Positions 21,926 to 33,523 of a DNA stretch of 64,000 nucleotides are shown here, piece after piece. The notes under the pieces were generated by a model that was not told the DNA's origin, ran no database searches, and saw only the letters and a program-made list of their open reading frames with translations. How positions within the stretch are numbered: the stretch's first letter is position 1; each line of letters begins with the position of its first letter. The stretch comes from Stachybotrys elegans (lineage: Eukaryota > Ascomycota > Sordariomycetes > Hypocreales > Stachybotryaceae), in the NCBI GenBank assembly GCA_020746835.1, contig JAGPNK010000001.1, positions 4,154,001 through 4,218,000 of the forward strand, given 5' to 3'. The position numbers were made by a program, and so were the translations under genes.

Positions 21926-22786
21926 AGGGTATTAACAAAATTTTGCCTTGCGCACCAAGCATTTTCCCACCCATTGGCATACACTATCCTGCTCATCCTG
22001 AGCCAGAGAGAGTGAACCTGACAAGGACGATTTCATTCATTCCCGCGAAGCATCACCCAACAGTATTTCGGCACGATTATTGCTAATAGACAGGAGATGG
22101 GACACGCCTGACAGTGGGAAGTTTATCACCGGAGCGAGAAGCATACCAATTTGGAATACTTGTCCAGTAGCAACCTGCTGCTTGACATGACGCTGCTTGG
22201 GTTTGTAGTGTTGTTCAATTTTAGCCACTTCTACGCTGTAAATCACCAATGTGGAGTAGGTTCAATCCTGCAGCCATCGCATATCTCGAACATGGTTTCA
22301 TTGCTTTGCTCTGATGGCCACTGCCCTTTGCCCTTCACTACAGAGGCGCGTTGCCTGTTCCATATGATCCCCCGAACCCTAACTTGGTGGCCATCATCGA
22401 GACATAAAATCATTACGCAATCCAGCTTCCTTGTCCTGTCGACCTTCCATCTGTTAAACGGATGCTACGATAGGTTCCGACTTTGAGGATGCCACTCTTC
22501 CCCTTCTGAGCGTAGGAAACCTTGTTAGGGATGAACAATTTAGTGTCACCGTCGACGGCACGGTGTATGGCAACCTGATGGCCTTTCCGCAGGATTTGAG
22601 ATCATGAGTTTTTTTCTTTGTTTCGTTGCTAATCGACCAGCCTCCGTGGACCGAAGATCAAGCGTTGACGCCTTTTATATTTCTCGTCAACTCGTAGTGT
22701 GTAGTAGGCACGAAAAACCATGTCCCCCATGCACCAGACCGAAAAGCAAAACCCTCCGCTCGCCCATGCGTTGTCCCTTTCCCATT
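21926..22786. other. spacer between U6 and RPL43 with unexplained coding-like fragments
   Basis: About 860 bp. It should include the U6 upstream region and the RPL43 3' UTR. On the minus strand three short stop-free stretches, about 22420..22600, 22250..22410 and 22150..22240, translate into protein-like sequence with ordinary codon use but do not join into an obvious gene. See the findings for details. No family was recognised. Confidence 0.45.
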
Positions 22787-23479
22787 TTAAACCTCAGCAA
22801 TCTCCCTCAGACGTCGGAGGGTCGACCGCGTGGCGGCAGCGGCAGGGGTGCTAGACATGACAATGTTAGTAGTCCCTCATCTTGCATGAAACACCTTCTG
22901 GCAGTATAGACGTACGCAACGGTGTAGGCACCACCAGCAATGGTTCGCTTGCAGGATCGGCAGTTCCAGATACCGGTAGAGTGTCGGCGAACGGTGACCT
23001 TGCCGCAGAAGGTGCAAGTGTACTTGGCGTGCTGGGAGACTTCCATCTTCTTCACCTGCTTTCGCAGGGAGGCACCGTAGCTATGAGCCGATTAGTCTTG
23101 CTCCTCTGTTGGTTGTCATGACGCAATTCCGCGGCCGAGTCCGACAATCGATTTGCTGCCTGAAGGCGTCGTCCATCCCTCGGTGTGCTTGTTCAATCGC
23201 GAAGATGTCATGCCCAGCGTAACGGGCTGACGGCAGGCTCGCTCTAGACAGAACAAAGAATATTGCGTCGTCTGAGGTTGGTGATGGGATTGCGTTCAGG
23301 GGGATCGATGGTCGAACTCGCGCGGGGGAGGAATCGAGGCTTGTTGCGAAACACAATATCCAACTTACCGGGTACCATATTTACCGCTGCAATCATGGTT
23401 AGCAACGAGATCAGACTCGACTGTTGACGAGGAGGGATATTACGTACGTCACGCCGACCTTCTTTGTGCGCTTGGTCAT
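22787..23479 (-). CDS. RPL43: 60S ribosomal protein eL43 (L37Ae/L43)
   Basis: This is a structural zinc-binding protein of the large cytosolic ribosomal subunit. Four exons: 23448..23479, 23369..23386 (18 nt), 22916..23080 and 22787..22850, giving exactly 92 residues, the length found across eukaryotes. The protein starts [20 protein letters not shown]. The zinc ribbon uses Cys39, Cys42, Cys57 and Cys60. The C-terminus ends RRLREIAEV. The second intron is 288 nt, long for this window; intronic small nucleolar RNAs are common in such genes, but no C/D or H/ACA boxes could be picked out by eye. Two CACGTG sites lie upstream. The gene is divergent from the reductase gene starting at 24009. Confidence 0.96.
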
Positions 23480-24008
23480 CTTGAATGTGGTTGTGTGGAA
23501 GGTGAGGTCTCGTGTGGTGGAGGACGAGGATTGTTCGTTGCTCGACTGAGATGTAGTCCAGTTGCCAAATTTGCTGCACACTTTGGGAGTTGTGAATTTC
23601 CTTAGGGCAAGCACGTGAGTGGGGGGCTATCTAGTGGGACAAAAGAAGCAAAATTCCCCAAGAAATTACAAGCCAAATACACGAGGTTAGTAAGCAAGTG
23701 AGAGCACGATTTCTCTCACGTGATATAAAGCACTAATGGGAGCCTGCTCCATTTCTTTTTGCCCTTGCAGAAAAGGGCAATGAGTTCGTTGATAGAAGAT
23801 GTCTTGAAGCCCATACTCCGCGAAGTGGAGACTTGCTCTGCGTTCGTTGACGTACAGCTTTAGCCGAGGCTGTTGGTTGTCTGTATAAAGACAAGGAGGA
23901 TACTGATAGACATGATGGAGTCACGAATGCCCTGGACTTCATTTGTGCCTTAGTATACCAATCCATTACTTGAGCGTTTCCATTCCTATCCCGTCATCTC
24001 GTCATATC
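23480..24008. other. divergent promoter region RPL43 / reductase
   Basis: About 530 bp between two start codons on opposite strands. It carries two CACGTG motifs (annotated separately). No gene seen. Confidence 0.7.
23612..23722. promoter_or_regulatory. paired CACGTG (E-box) sites upstream of RPL43
   Basis: CACGTG occurs at 23612..23617 and at 23717..23722, the second inside the palindrome TCACGTGA. They lie about 135 and 240 bp upstream of the RPL43 start codon. Cbf1-type bHLH factors bind this motif and help drive ribosomal protein genes in several ascomycetes; the link here is inference. Confidence 0.4.
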
Positions 24009-25501
24009 ATGCCCATTCAGAAGCACGACCGTCGATACGATGTTCTGGTGCTGGGAGCCACTGGTGATTCTCGCCGTCAACTATAACATGGCTGTCTAGT
24101 TTGCTCACGACTCATAGGCTACACCGGCCGCTTGACAGTCCAGCAGATATGCGAGCGTCTGCCTACCACTTTGAAGTGGGCAGTTGCAGGACGATCCGAG
24201 TCTAAGCTGCGAGGCGTCGTCGATGACTGTCGCCAAGTGCACCCCGATCGACTGCTTCCAGGTGGGCTATCATTATCCAAGACGGGCCAGGGAGGAGACT
24301 AACTGTTGGCGCGGTAGCTGTTGAAACGGCCAATCTGAACGACGAACTGCAGCTTCGTTCTCTTGTGAAGAAGACCAAGGTGCTGATTACCACGGTTGGC
24401 CCCTACTCTTTGTATGGAGAGCCTGTATTCAAGGCATGTGCCGAGACAGGCACACATTATCTCGACGTCACCGGAGAGTTCCCTTGGGTCCTGAGAATGA
24501 TCGAGAAGTATGAGACGGCTGCGAAGACGAGCGGTGCCATCATGCTGCCCCAAATTGGCATTGAATCAGCTCCTGCGGACCTCTGTACATGGCTCATGGC
24601 CAAGTCTATTCGCGAGGAACTGGGCTGCGGGACTGGTGAAGTGTCCATGTGTATTCAAAACCTCAAGTCAGTGCATTTCGTAATGCAATGATGCTGTGTC
24701 GGAGCTGACAGACAACCCAGGTCTTCCCCATCAGGGGGAACACTTGCGACTGCGCTGTCCATTTTCGACGTTTTTTCTCTGAAGGAACTGGCAGCTGCTG
24801 CCAAGCCATATGCATCGTCTCCTATTCCTCACCCGGAGCCTGCGCGACCGAGGAGCTCGCTCGCTTCCTTTCTGTTTGGCGTCAGACATGTACCACATCT
24901 AGGGCTCGTGACGACATCGGTGGCAGGCTCTACAGACGCTTCCACCGTGGAACGCACATGGGGCCTGCTATCCGAGACTGAGAGTCGCAGAGGCGAGTTC
25001 TATGGGCCAAGATTTGTGTGGGCAGAATACTTTAGGACTCGTAACCTGTTGTCAGGAGTCGCTGTGCACTGGGCGCTTGCCGTTGGTGCCACCTTGCTAG
25101 CCCTCACCCCCCCATTCCGCTGGCTGATAGAGAAGTTTGTGTTTCGGCCGGGCGAGGGCCCGGAGTTGGAGGACGCAAAGAACGAGCTGATTGAATACCG
25201 AGGCGTTGCTACTCCAGACACCCAGCCGGCGTCGCAGAAGAGGGTCATCTGCCGCGCCCATTACGAGGGTAGCATGTACTACAGTGAGTGGAAACTTTGT
25301 TCTGGTATCTTTTGGGGAACCGAGCGACTAATCATTGGTCAAGTGACGGGCATGTTTCTCGCCCAGGCAGCCCTGACGTTGTTGGAGGACGATGTGGCAT
25401 TGGGCGGCGGCATCTACACTCCTGCTTGCCTCGGCCAAGGATTCGTTGATCGCTGTAACGCTGCTGGATTTAAGACGGATGTGAGATTGGTCGACCATTG
25501 A
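24009..25501 (+). CDS. Saccharopine dehydrogenase-like oxidoreductase (trans-acting enoyl reductase type)
   Basis: Five exons: 24009..24063, 24118..24261, 24318..24666, 24721..25283 and 25344..25501, giving 422 residues. The N-terminal Rossmann fold shows VLVLGATGYTGRLT, a dinucleotide-binding glycine motif, the first intron splitting the second glycine. The segment VLITTVGPYSLYGEPVFKAC followed by GTHYLDVTGE is typical of the saccharopine-dehydrogenase-like family, which is distinct from true lysine-pathway saccharopine reductases. A hydrophobic segment (GVAVHWALAVGATLLALTPP, in exon 4) may be membrane-associated. The substrate is unknown. All five exons keep one frame, introns are 51-60 nt and acceptors are normal. 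The gene diverges from RPL43. Confidence 0.88.
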
Positions 25502-26282
25502 GTATGAAATCGAAGGGCAAAGGAATTGTATGTATGGTGTTTTGACACGTCAGACGCAGGAGAAGTTGCGCATGGCTTATATGCCGATGACGCAGTATGC
25601 ATTCATCGATGCCTGCCGGTCCCCAATCTAGCTGGAGGCGTTATCTGACCCCTCTGCCCTTGCGTGTGGCTTGCACCGCTCCTTTGTTGAGAGGTGGGTG
25701 GGACAACTTGAATGCCAGGAACAAGACACATCGATTCGGTTGGCTTAGTATGAGTTTTGAAGTATATTCATGGCACGCTTTTCGGCTCTCCCTAAAATTT
25801 GCTGCTGGGTCGATGCGAGGGATTGATTGATCTATTGATCCAGCAACCAAGCAGGCAGCCCGCCTGTAGCAAAGGAGGGTCAGTGGAGGCGGTCCACTCC
25901 AAGCATGTGTCGAAGCAGGCGGGAGGCCATTGGGCGAATTGGACAGGGCCGGGATCTAGGAACGTCATCCATAATTACATAAATTCGGCAGGACCACCTG
26001 GGAGCTGGGAAAGTGCTGCAGTGTCGCTCGCTACCTACCGAGGGACAAAAACTCTTGTTTGCCGGACGGGCCTAAAAACCAACCCATATCCTTCTTTGCA
26101 ATCACCCGATACTCTAGCGATTCTTCTGCTTCGTGTCGCGTGCCCTTCCGTCCTCGATTTCTGCCCTTGTCTCGGCCCAGCAGGGCATTGCGGTATCCGT
26201 TTCTGTGATGTGCACCTCTGGCTAAACACCTGTGGCGTCCCCGCCGTCACGTCACCCTCCAGCAGTGCCAATTGATTTCCCA
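25502..26282. other. spacer upstream of RMD1-like gene
   Basis: About 780 bp between two plus-strand genes. It should contain the 3' UTR of the reductase and the promoter of the next gene. No motif or RNA gene was recognised. Confidence 0.65.
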
Positions 26283-27958
26283 ATGCCATCACCAGAAAGC
26301 ATGGAGTCGCAACCACATGCCCAGGCCGAAGCCGCCAGCGAGAACACGCCCCTGCTCCCGGCAGCTAGCCACCGACCCAAGCCTCCCAGGAACGTCACCT
26401 TCAGCGCCAACCCCGTCACCCGTACGATAGAGCCGGAGCGTGACCAGTCGCTCTCGCAGGCCAAACTCCCCCACAATGCCGCCCTTGGAGTCGGCGGCAG
26501 CTCGAACGCGGCCGCCGCGGGATCGCCAATGCTCGCGAATCTAAACAGCAAGTTACGCAGACGCAACAGCCACAGCGCAGTCCCCTCCGCGACCCTCCCC
26601 GTTCCGGGACCCAAGATCGGACCCCAACGAAGTACCAAGAAGACGGAGAAGCTGAAGCTGCTCCCGAACCCAGACCTCGGCGATGAGCCGCAAGACGAAG
26701 AGAGCGGAAGAGACGTCTACTCTCAGTACACCAGGATAAAGGATCCTACGGCTCGGCGCGATGCGGCTAGACTCGGCAAGGCTGATCGTGAACGACTGCC
26801 GCGTGTGACGGCCTACTGCACCGCCAACAAGTATGAGATGGAAAGCCTCATGCGGTTCCTCAAGGGACGAGGCAAGACGAGGGGCGCGAATCCGAAGCTT
26901 ATCGATGAATGCATCTATACCCCATACAGCTACACCTTTACCAAGCAGACCCAGCCAAGTCGCGAGCCGAGCCACGGCCATGGCACTCCTCATTCACAAC
27001 AAGACAACCATCATTCTCCTGGGTTCGGAAACGGTAGCAGCCACATGGACCCTGGAATCGCCCATATGCCCAGAGACGGGCTGTTAGGCCCCAGTTTAAC
27101 GGAGGATGTCCCTGTGTCGGAGTCTATCCCTGATTTCGACATCCAGATTCACACCCCGAGGTCTTTTTATTTGATTATGGCGTCGTCGTAGTATGGGGCA
27201 TGACGGAAGCCCAGGAGACCAAGTTTCTCAAGGATATATCCAAGTTCGAGGTCGAGAAGCTTGCTCCCGACGACGTGGAGATTGAGCGCTTCAACTTCTA
27301 CTACACAAGGGAATATCAAGCGCGGATATACAACGATTTCATCACGCTTAGAGATAAAACAAACTACATGACCAAGCTGGCCATCTCCCATGCTCTGGCA
27401 CAGAGCGTCAAGGTATGATGCAATCCAAGACGTCGGATCTTTCAACTTGCTCACTCATCTCCCAGACATCGCTCTTCGAGGAGCTCATCGCATCAACCGT
27501 CGAGACCTGCAAGGACATCCCAACACAGATTGCGTTGACAGGAAAGATTGCGCTTAGCCGATCGCAAATCAACATGCAGATTGGCGAGCTGTTCATTCTG
27601 CGCATCAATATCCATCTCAACGGATCCGTCCTGGACACGCCGGAGCTATTCTGGGTCGAACCGCAACTTGAGCCTGTCTATCAGGCTGTCCGCAGCTACC
27701 TAGAGATGGATCAGCGTGTCGGGCTTCTGACGGAGAGACTCGACGTCATTGCCGATCTCCTCGCCGTGCTCAAGGACCAGCTGAGCCATGGCCACGGAGA
27801 GAAGCTAGAATGGATCGGTACGTCAACATCATCCCCAGGCCTCGTGTAAAACTTCACGTCACTGACCCCCCTGTCTTGTAGTCATCGTGCTTATTGCAGC
27901 CGAGATTCTGGTTGCGGCGGTAAACATTATAGTAGACTTGTACGCAGGAGAGCTTTGA
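26283..27958 (+). CDS. RMD1/DUF155-family membrane protein (apparent one-base frameshift)
   Basis: Related to yeast Rmd1/Rmd8 and fission yeast Sif-type proteins, which carry a DUF155 domain and a C-terminal membrane helix; the biochemical role is poorly known. Pieces: 26283..27157, then a shift of frame, 27158..27412, 27466..27817 and 27882..27958, about 519 residues if one base is restored. The N-terminus has the family-like ENTPLLP and PPRNVTFSANPVTRTIEP segments and a long variable linker. DUF155 begins near VFLFDYGVVVVWGMTEAQ. The last exon encodes the hydrophobic tail VIVLIAAEILVAAVNIIVDL. Between IPDFDIQIHTP and EVFLFDYG the frame jumps at a run of four C residues (27154..27157), and no plausible intron explains it. 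A sequencing error or real mutation are both possible. An upstream in-frame GTG was not taken as start. Confidence 0.8.
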
Positions 27959-28376
27959 AGCGAGTCTTTTTTGGTCAGCACATTCAGATTTCGGCAAACG
28001 AGCAGAGCGTTAAGGATTAGTAAAAAAACATTGGTCCTGGTTCAAGGCGTATCGTAGTCTTTCTCATAGCACCGGATTTATATCTATATTACACATTCAG
28101 GACACAACCCCCATACTAGATATAAGGCTTCAGAGCAATACACGCATTTCACGCTCAATCGATCAAAAGGGGAGATGGCGCAACATGTACAGATGCGTTC
28201 GTCTTTTTCCGCAATTGAACCCGTTTGATAAAAGGTTGTACTGTGCCCGTGTAAATCACCCCTTGGTCCCGCCTCGTTAACGCCGTAAGCTGTACATGAA
28301 AAGTAAAGGACAAAAGGTCGTTTCGAGAGACAAGAAGCGACGAAGAAACATGCAGATGAAGTCCGAGGGCGACTCT
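27959..28376. other. convergent 3' flanks (RMD1-like / HMG-box gene)
   Basis: About 420 bp between facing stop codons; presumably both 3' UTRs. It is comparatively AT-rich. Nothing else seen. Confidence 0.65.
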
Positions 28377-29456
28377 CTACTCGTCGCCATCCTTGTCCAT
28401 CTGAGTGTCTTGGTCCTCGGTATCATAGTTTCCCATCTCCACGTCCTCATCCTGCGTCTCGGGCTTCTCAGGTCCCGCTTCGGCCTCCAGCTCTCCCTCA
28501 CCCTCACCCTCACCCTCAGCTTCACCCTCGGCTTCAGCATCGGGCTCACGCTTGGTCTCCTTCTTCTGGGATTGGGACTCCTTCTCCTCGCGGTACCGGG
28601 CCATCTCCTTGTCATGCTTGGCCTGGAACTCCTCCTTCTCAGCTTCAGGTAGATCCTTCCACCCGCGTGCCAACTCTTCTTCAATATTCAGATCACCGTC
28701 CTTGTTCTTAGCCTTTAGAATCGGGCGAGTCTCTTCGCAGTACATCTCAAACGCATTGCTAGGCTTCTTGGGTGCCTTTCCTACGCCATTAGCGCGGGCG
28801 GACGACTTGTCCTTGGCTTCAGCGGGTACAGATTCCGAACCAGGCGAGCCCGGCTCCTTTGTGGCAGCGGACTTGGAGTCGGCTTCTCCCGAAGCGGATG
28901 GCTTCCGGTGGCCTCTCTTGGTGCGCAGCGGACGTTCCTTAGGCTTTCGGGGGTTAGCAGCTGGTCCAATGGGGAGGTCCATCTGTTTGTCCTATCCATC
29001 ACACAAGTATCAACATTGAAATATGCGAGAGGTCGCAGTGAAACCAGTACTCGCAAGTTTAAAGACGGGAGATCGAATGCCAATGAAAGGCCAGGGAGGC
29101 TAGGGAAAAGGGGCAGAGAAGTGAACGAGGAGCGAAGAGAGATCGAAAAACATCCAAGGGGAAGCTTCATACCGTTGGTGGTGGGCTGGGGCTACCATCG
29201 GAATCCTCAACGTTGGCGCTGGTACGTTTGGCGAGTTGCTCGAGCAGGAAAGCTCGTTCGATTCGCATCTTCTCAACCTGTCTCTGAAGGCGCGCTAGAC
29301 GAAGACGAGCGGCATCGTTGGCATCCTCGACCTCGGTCGTTCTATTCTTGAGCTGAACGCATTTTCGTCGGTAGGCTTCTTCGACGGATGGAGGGAGTGA
29401 CGGGGGACGGCTGAAGCAGGATTAGTTTTCTGTGTGAATTTATTCGAGGACGGCAT
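28377..29456 (-). CDS. HMG-box protein, Nhp10/INO80-subunit-like
   Basis: Proposed exons: 29452..29456 (ATGCC), 29173..29410 and 28377..28991, 285 residues. The second exon encodes a charged helix rich in Leu and Arg (EEAYRRKCVQLKNR, RLARLQRQVEKMRIERAFLL), likely a coiled coil. Then come a basic linker, a single HMG box at residues about 155-219 (KKPSNAFEMYCEETRP onward) and a strongly acidic Glu/Asp tail. Coiled coil, HMG box and acidic tail in this order fit Nhp10-type subunits of the INO80 remodeller; that role is inferred. The 5' end is uncertain: the 41-nt first intron has an atypical GTCCTC donor but a good ACTAATC branch site and TTCAG acceptor. The intron between exons 2 and 3 is 181 nt. 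Confidence 0.78.
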
Positions 29457-30385
29457 GCTGAGGAGATCCAGCGGAATTGAATGTGGTAAAAATGCGTGTT
29501 TGATAGAGCTTGATGGGCGAGGGATGTGCAAAGGGCCAGCGTTTCGGAGTCGGCGTTGTTGTCGCGAGGTATCGGAAAGTTCGTCGATGCGGGTGGCAGC
29601 GGCAGCAGCCAAGGTGTATTGAGGAAGCCGGTGGGCACATGCCCTCAATCAAAGACGCAGCGGCCAGGAATAAATGGAAAGGGGAAAAAAACGAGACGGT
29701 TCCAACTCACAAGACTGTGGCGCCATTTGCGACGATGGTGGTGCTGCCGGACGCAAGCCGTGCAGACAGGGAGACGAATATCTTGGGATGAGGTCCAAGT
29801 AAGAAGTGGTCGACGGCGGATCTAAAGTAGTAGGCAATTGGGATCGTGAGCGAGAACTGGACGGGCTGGGCCCAGCTAGGTGTGATGCGGTGGGCGATGT
29901 AGGATTGATGTTGGCATGATGATCCAAAGTCAGAGATCCGAGGGTTGGAACAGAAATCTGAGGTACGGCGCGCGGCTAGCAGGTCTTTGGAGCACCAGGT
30001 GCTAACCTTAGAGGCTGGAGAGAGCAAGGCTGACGCGATGGCATTTGGACAGGGGAAGCACAGCAGCGAGGTATCTCATGCCCAAATCTGGCAGCAGTGG
30101 TACGCGCTGATAGTGGAGGTTGGATGCTGGCACTAGAACCGGCCACACATGTACATGTACTTTTCGCGCACTACATGGCTTCGCACATATGGACGCCCCT
30201 CCAGGTACCGAGTACCATGTCGGCACCCGACGCTGTTCTCCAGCGCCCGCCTAGGCCTATCTGCCTGGAGCTTCACAAAAAAATCCATTCAAATAAAAAG
30301 GGACGAGCCACCGCCAAACTGCCTGCAAGTCGTTCGCGCACACCGGTCTTGATCCTCGACAACGTACCCTCCCGTCAAGGCCACC
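29457..30385. other. divergent promoter region HMG-box gene / CCT8
   Basis: About 930 bp between two start codons on opposite strands. It includes a short ACATGTACATGTAC alternating stretch near 30147. No gene recognised. Confidence 0.65.
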
Positions 30386-32323
30386 ATGTCGCTCAACATC
30401 CCAAATGCCCCGAACGCGGGTCTCTTCAAGCAGGGCTACAACAAGTAAGTGCCAAAAAAAGAAGAAAGAATCCAGACAAGCACGTCGGACGGGGGAACAA
30501 AGCTTCGCCCTCCCCCTCCATAACCCCACCATGGCTGTCCTGGCTGTCCTGGAACTTTCCCTCGTCTCTGCCTCGCAAAACACCCGGCTCACATAGCGTC
30601 TTGCTCTTCTCTCTAGCTACGATGCCGAAGATGGTGCTGTCCTGCGAAACATTGAGGCCTGCCGGGCCATCGCCTCCACCGTCCAGACCTCCCTCGGCCC
30701 CTACGGCCGCAACAAAATCGTCATCAACCACCTCCAGAAGATGATTCTCACCTCCGACGCCGCCACTATCCTCCGCGAGCTCGATGTCATCCACCCTGCC
30801 GCCAAGCTGATCGTCATGGCCAGCCAGCAGCAGGAAGCTGAGATGGGCGACGCCACCAACCTCGTCATCATCCTCGCCGGCGAGCTGCTCAAGAAGGCCG
30901 AGGACCTGCTGCGCATGGGCCTCAAGACGTCCGACATCGTCATCGGCTACGAGAAGGCCCTCAACTTCACCCTCTCCACCCTCGAGCGCCTCTCTGTCGA
31001 AAAGGTGGAGGATATCCGTGACAAGGACGAGCTCAGCAAGGCTATCCAGACCGTCGTCGCCAGCAAGCAGAACGGCAACGAGGAGCTACTAGCTGGTCTT
31101 GTCGCCGAGGCTGTCCTTGCCGTCCTGCCTAACAACCCCGCCAACTTCAACGTCGACAATATCCGTGTCGTCAAGATTATGGGAGGCAGCCTAGACCAGA
31201 GCCAGGTCGTCAAGGGTATGGTCTTTCCCAAGGAGCCCGATGGTTCTATTAAGAAGGCCAGCCGCGCCAAGGTGGGCGTGTACACTTGCCCCATCGATAT
31301 CAGCCAGACCGAGACCAAGGGCACCGTCCTCTTGCACAACGCCAAGGAGATGATGGATTTCACCAAGGGAGAGGAATCACAGCTGGAAACGGCCATCAAG
31401 GAGCTCCACGATTCCGGGCTCCGTGTCGTCATCTGCGGCGACAGGATCGGTGACCTGGCCATGCACTACCTCAACCGCTACGGTATTCTGTGCATCCGAA
31501 TTCTCAGCAAGTTTGAGCTCCGTCGTGCATGCCGGGTCGTCGGTGCTACGCCCTTGGCCCGACTTGGCGCTCCCATGCCCGACGAGATGGGCAGCATCGA
31601 CGTTGTTGAGACTCTGGAGATTGGAGGCGACCGTGTCACAGTATTCAGGCAAGAGAACGAGGTGACGAGGACGGCTACCCTGGTCCTCCGAGGTGCCACC
31701 CAGAACTACCTCGACGACGTCGAGCGAGCCGTCGATGACGGTGTAAACGTCGTCAAGGCCATCACCAAGGATCCCAGGCTTGTGCCCGGAGCCGGAGCCA
31801 CCGAGGTCCAGCTGAGTTCCAGAATACAGGCACACGGCGAGAAGACGTCCGGTCTGAGCCAGTACGCCATCAAGAAGTTCGGCGAGGCCTTCGAGGTTGT
31901 TCCCCGCACACTTGCAGAGAGCTGTGGACTTGACGCAACCGAGGTTCTGAGCAAGCTGTATGCCGCCCAGCACAAGGACGAGGATGGTGACAGTGGTGTC
32001 GATGTCGAGGTATGCAAAATCTTACTTGTCTTTTCGTCATGATGCCCCAGTCTTGCTAACCTAAGAAGAACCTTAACGGTACTGGCGTCATTGATGCTAA
32101 TGAGAACGGCATTCTTGATCTCCTTGTATCCAAGCACTGGGCTATTAAGCTGGCAACCGAGGCAGCCCGCACCGTCCTATCCGTCGACCAGATCATCGTA
32201 GCAAGACAAGCTGGCGGCCCCAAGCCCCCGGGTCCCAACCCTGTAAGTCCGACCCAGCTGTACGCACATACCTCCTTGCAGAACCGCGCAACTAACATCA
32301 CACAGAACTGGGATGAAGACTAA
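30386..32323 (+). CDS. CCT8: T-complex chaperonin subunit theta (CCT8)
   Basis: One of eight subunits of the cytosolic CCT/TRiC ring, which folds actin, tubulin and other proteins using ATP. Four exons: 30386..30444, 30617..32009, 32069..32242 and 32306..32323, giving 547 residues. The start MSLNIPNAPNAGLFKQGYN and the end GGPKPPGPNPNWDED are specific to the theta subunit. ATP-site segments include QTSLGPYGRNK and GDATN. The apical and intermediate domains are complete. The third exon acceptor is a tandem AAGAAG, so one extra Lys could be inserted. The last exon codes for only five residues plus stop. The start codon sits in a CCACCATG context. Introns are 172, 59 and 63 nt. Confidence 0.97.
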
Positions 32324-33523
32324 GCTGGTTTGAACCCCCCCCTTCGCTCCGGCTAGCCTCGGCTTCCCGTTATAAGAGATGATATCCGACGGAAAGGAGG
32401 CTTGGGGGATCGGGGCTCCCTGAGAGAGAGAGTAAAGGGAAGGCGAGGGAAAGACAAAAAGATATGAGCTCTTGGCGCCTAAGATCAAATCGGAAAGCTA
32501 GGAACAAATGCCATCATGTATAGAACACGGCAGTCCATAAAAAGCTGCAAGCTTTGGCTGTCGAGAGACAAGGGGGCGAAATACCCCAATTATGTCAAAG
32601 AACAATCTTCTCCCAAACGTCGACGATTGCGTGTGCTATATCACTCAAGAAACCAGGCGAGCTGTTCGTAACTGATTTGTAGTTGCGGGCGAATGTTGAG
32701 ATATCCATCTATCACGAACTAGCAAGTTGCATCAGGTCAAACATAATTGCAGTCGAATTTGAAACTGATTGTATCATACATGAGGTCCATTGTTCCATGA
32801 AAAAGAGATGTCCGTTCCAATTCAGCGGTATCATCAACGCAAATGGCGCGTATCGCGGGATATATTGTCTCAACTCCAGGTCAAAGACCAGACCAAAACA
32901 TGACGAGCTCTCGAGCCAGACACAGCCCACGCTACTGAGGTCGTCGTGGACCAACACAGAGCGAATAGGGATAAGGATAAGAGACAAAAAGAACAAGAAA
33001 ATGGACTGTAGAAGAGGGATACGCGCAAACATGATGCCTTCCCACTAAGCTGCCATGGCTCATTCCTTGACAGGACCGCGTACATATCCGGAAATAAGAA
33101 GAGAGAAAACCACGAATCTGGTTGCCACGTTGAGACCAGATAAAGAATAAAACGAGAACAAAGGGGGGGGGGGTTGAATTTCAACGTGTGACTCTTCCTC
33201 GACGTGGGTGGGGTATGAATTGTTGGGATCGAAAAGATGCCCGGATATAAGAATGTAAACAAGAGAATGGAATGCAACTGAAACTTTTGGTCCCCTTCAT
33301 GCCGGAAGGGAAATTGGGTTCGACCGAATCCAGAGGAAAAGAGGGGTAAGGCAGTCGGGGGCGATCGAGTATAAGTTATCCATGGAGAAGCGCAAACCAA
33401 TGACAACCATTCCGATTTCATGACATAGTTGAGCATGAGAACCGAACCATGAAACGCCTTCGCAATATCGATGATCTTTGGCAACAAGAACACGAACGAT
33501 GAAATTCGGCGGCGTCCCGGGGT
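32324..33523. other. convergent 3' region CCT8 / scaffold gene
   Basis: 1.2 kb between facing stop codons. It has an 11-G homopolymer at 33163..33173 and otherwise no recognisable feature. The open frame of about 200 codons at 32870..33493 minus is Ser/Phe-rich with no conserved block and is not supported. Confidence 0.65.
33163..33173 (+). repeat. G11 homopolymer
   Basis: Eleven consecutive G residues in a non-coding context. Confidence 0.9.

Noticed and set aside
22258..22270. tRNA-like GGTTCAATCC on the plus strand
   Set aside because: The flanking bases do not form a T-stem, and no matching D-arm, anticodon arm or acceptor stem could be built around it.
23733..23966. Short minus-strand frame in the RPL43/reductase promoter
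   Set aside because: No conserved sequence; it lies between two start codons where promoters are expected.
33308..33325. GGGTTCGACC resembling a tRNA T-loop
   Set aside because: No cloverleaf could be drawn from the surrounding 80 bases.
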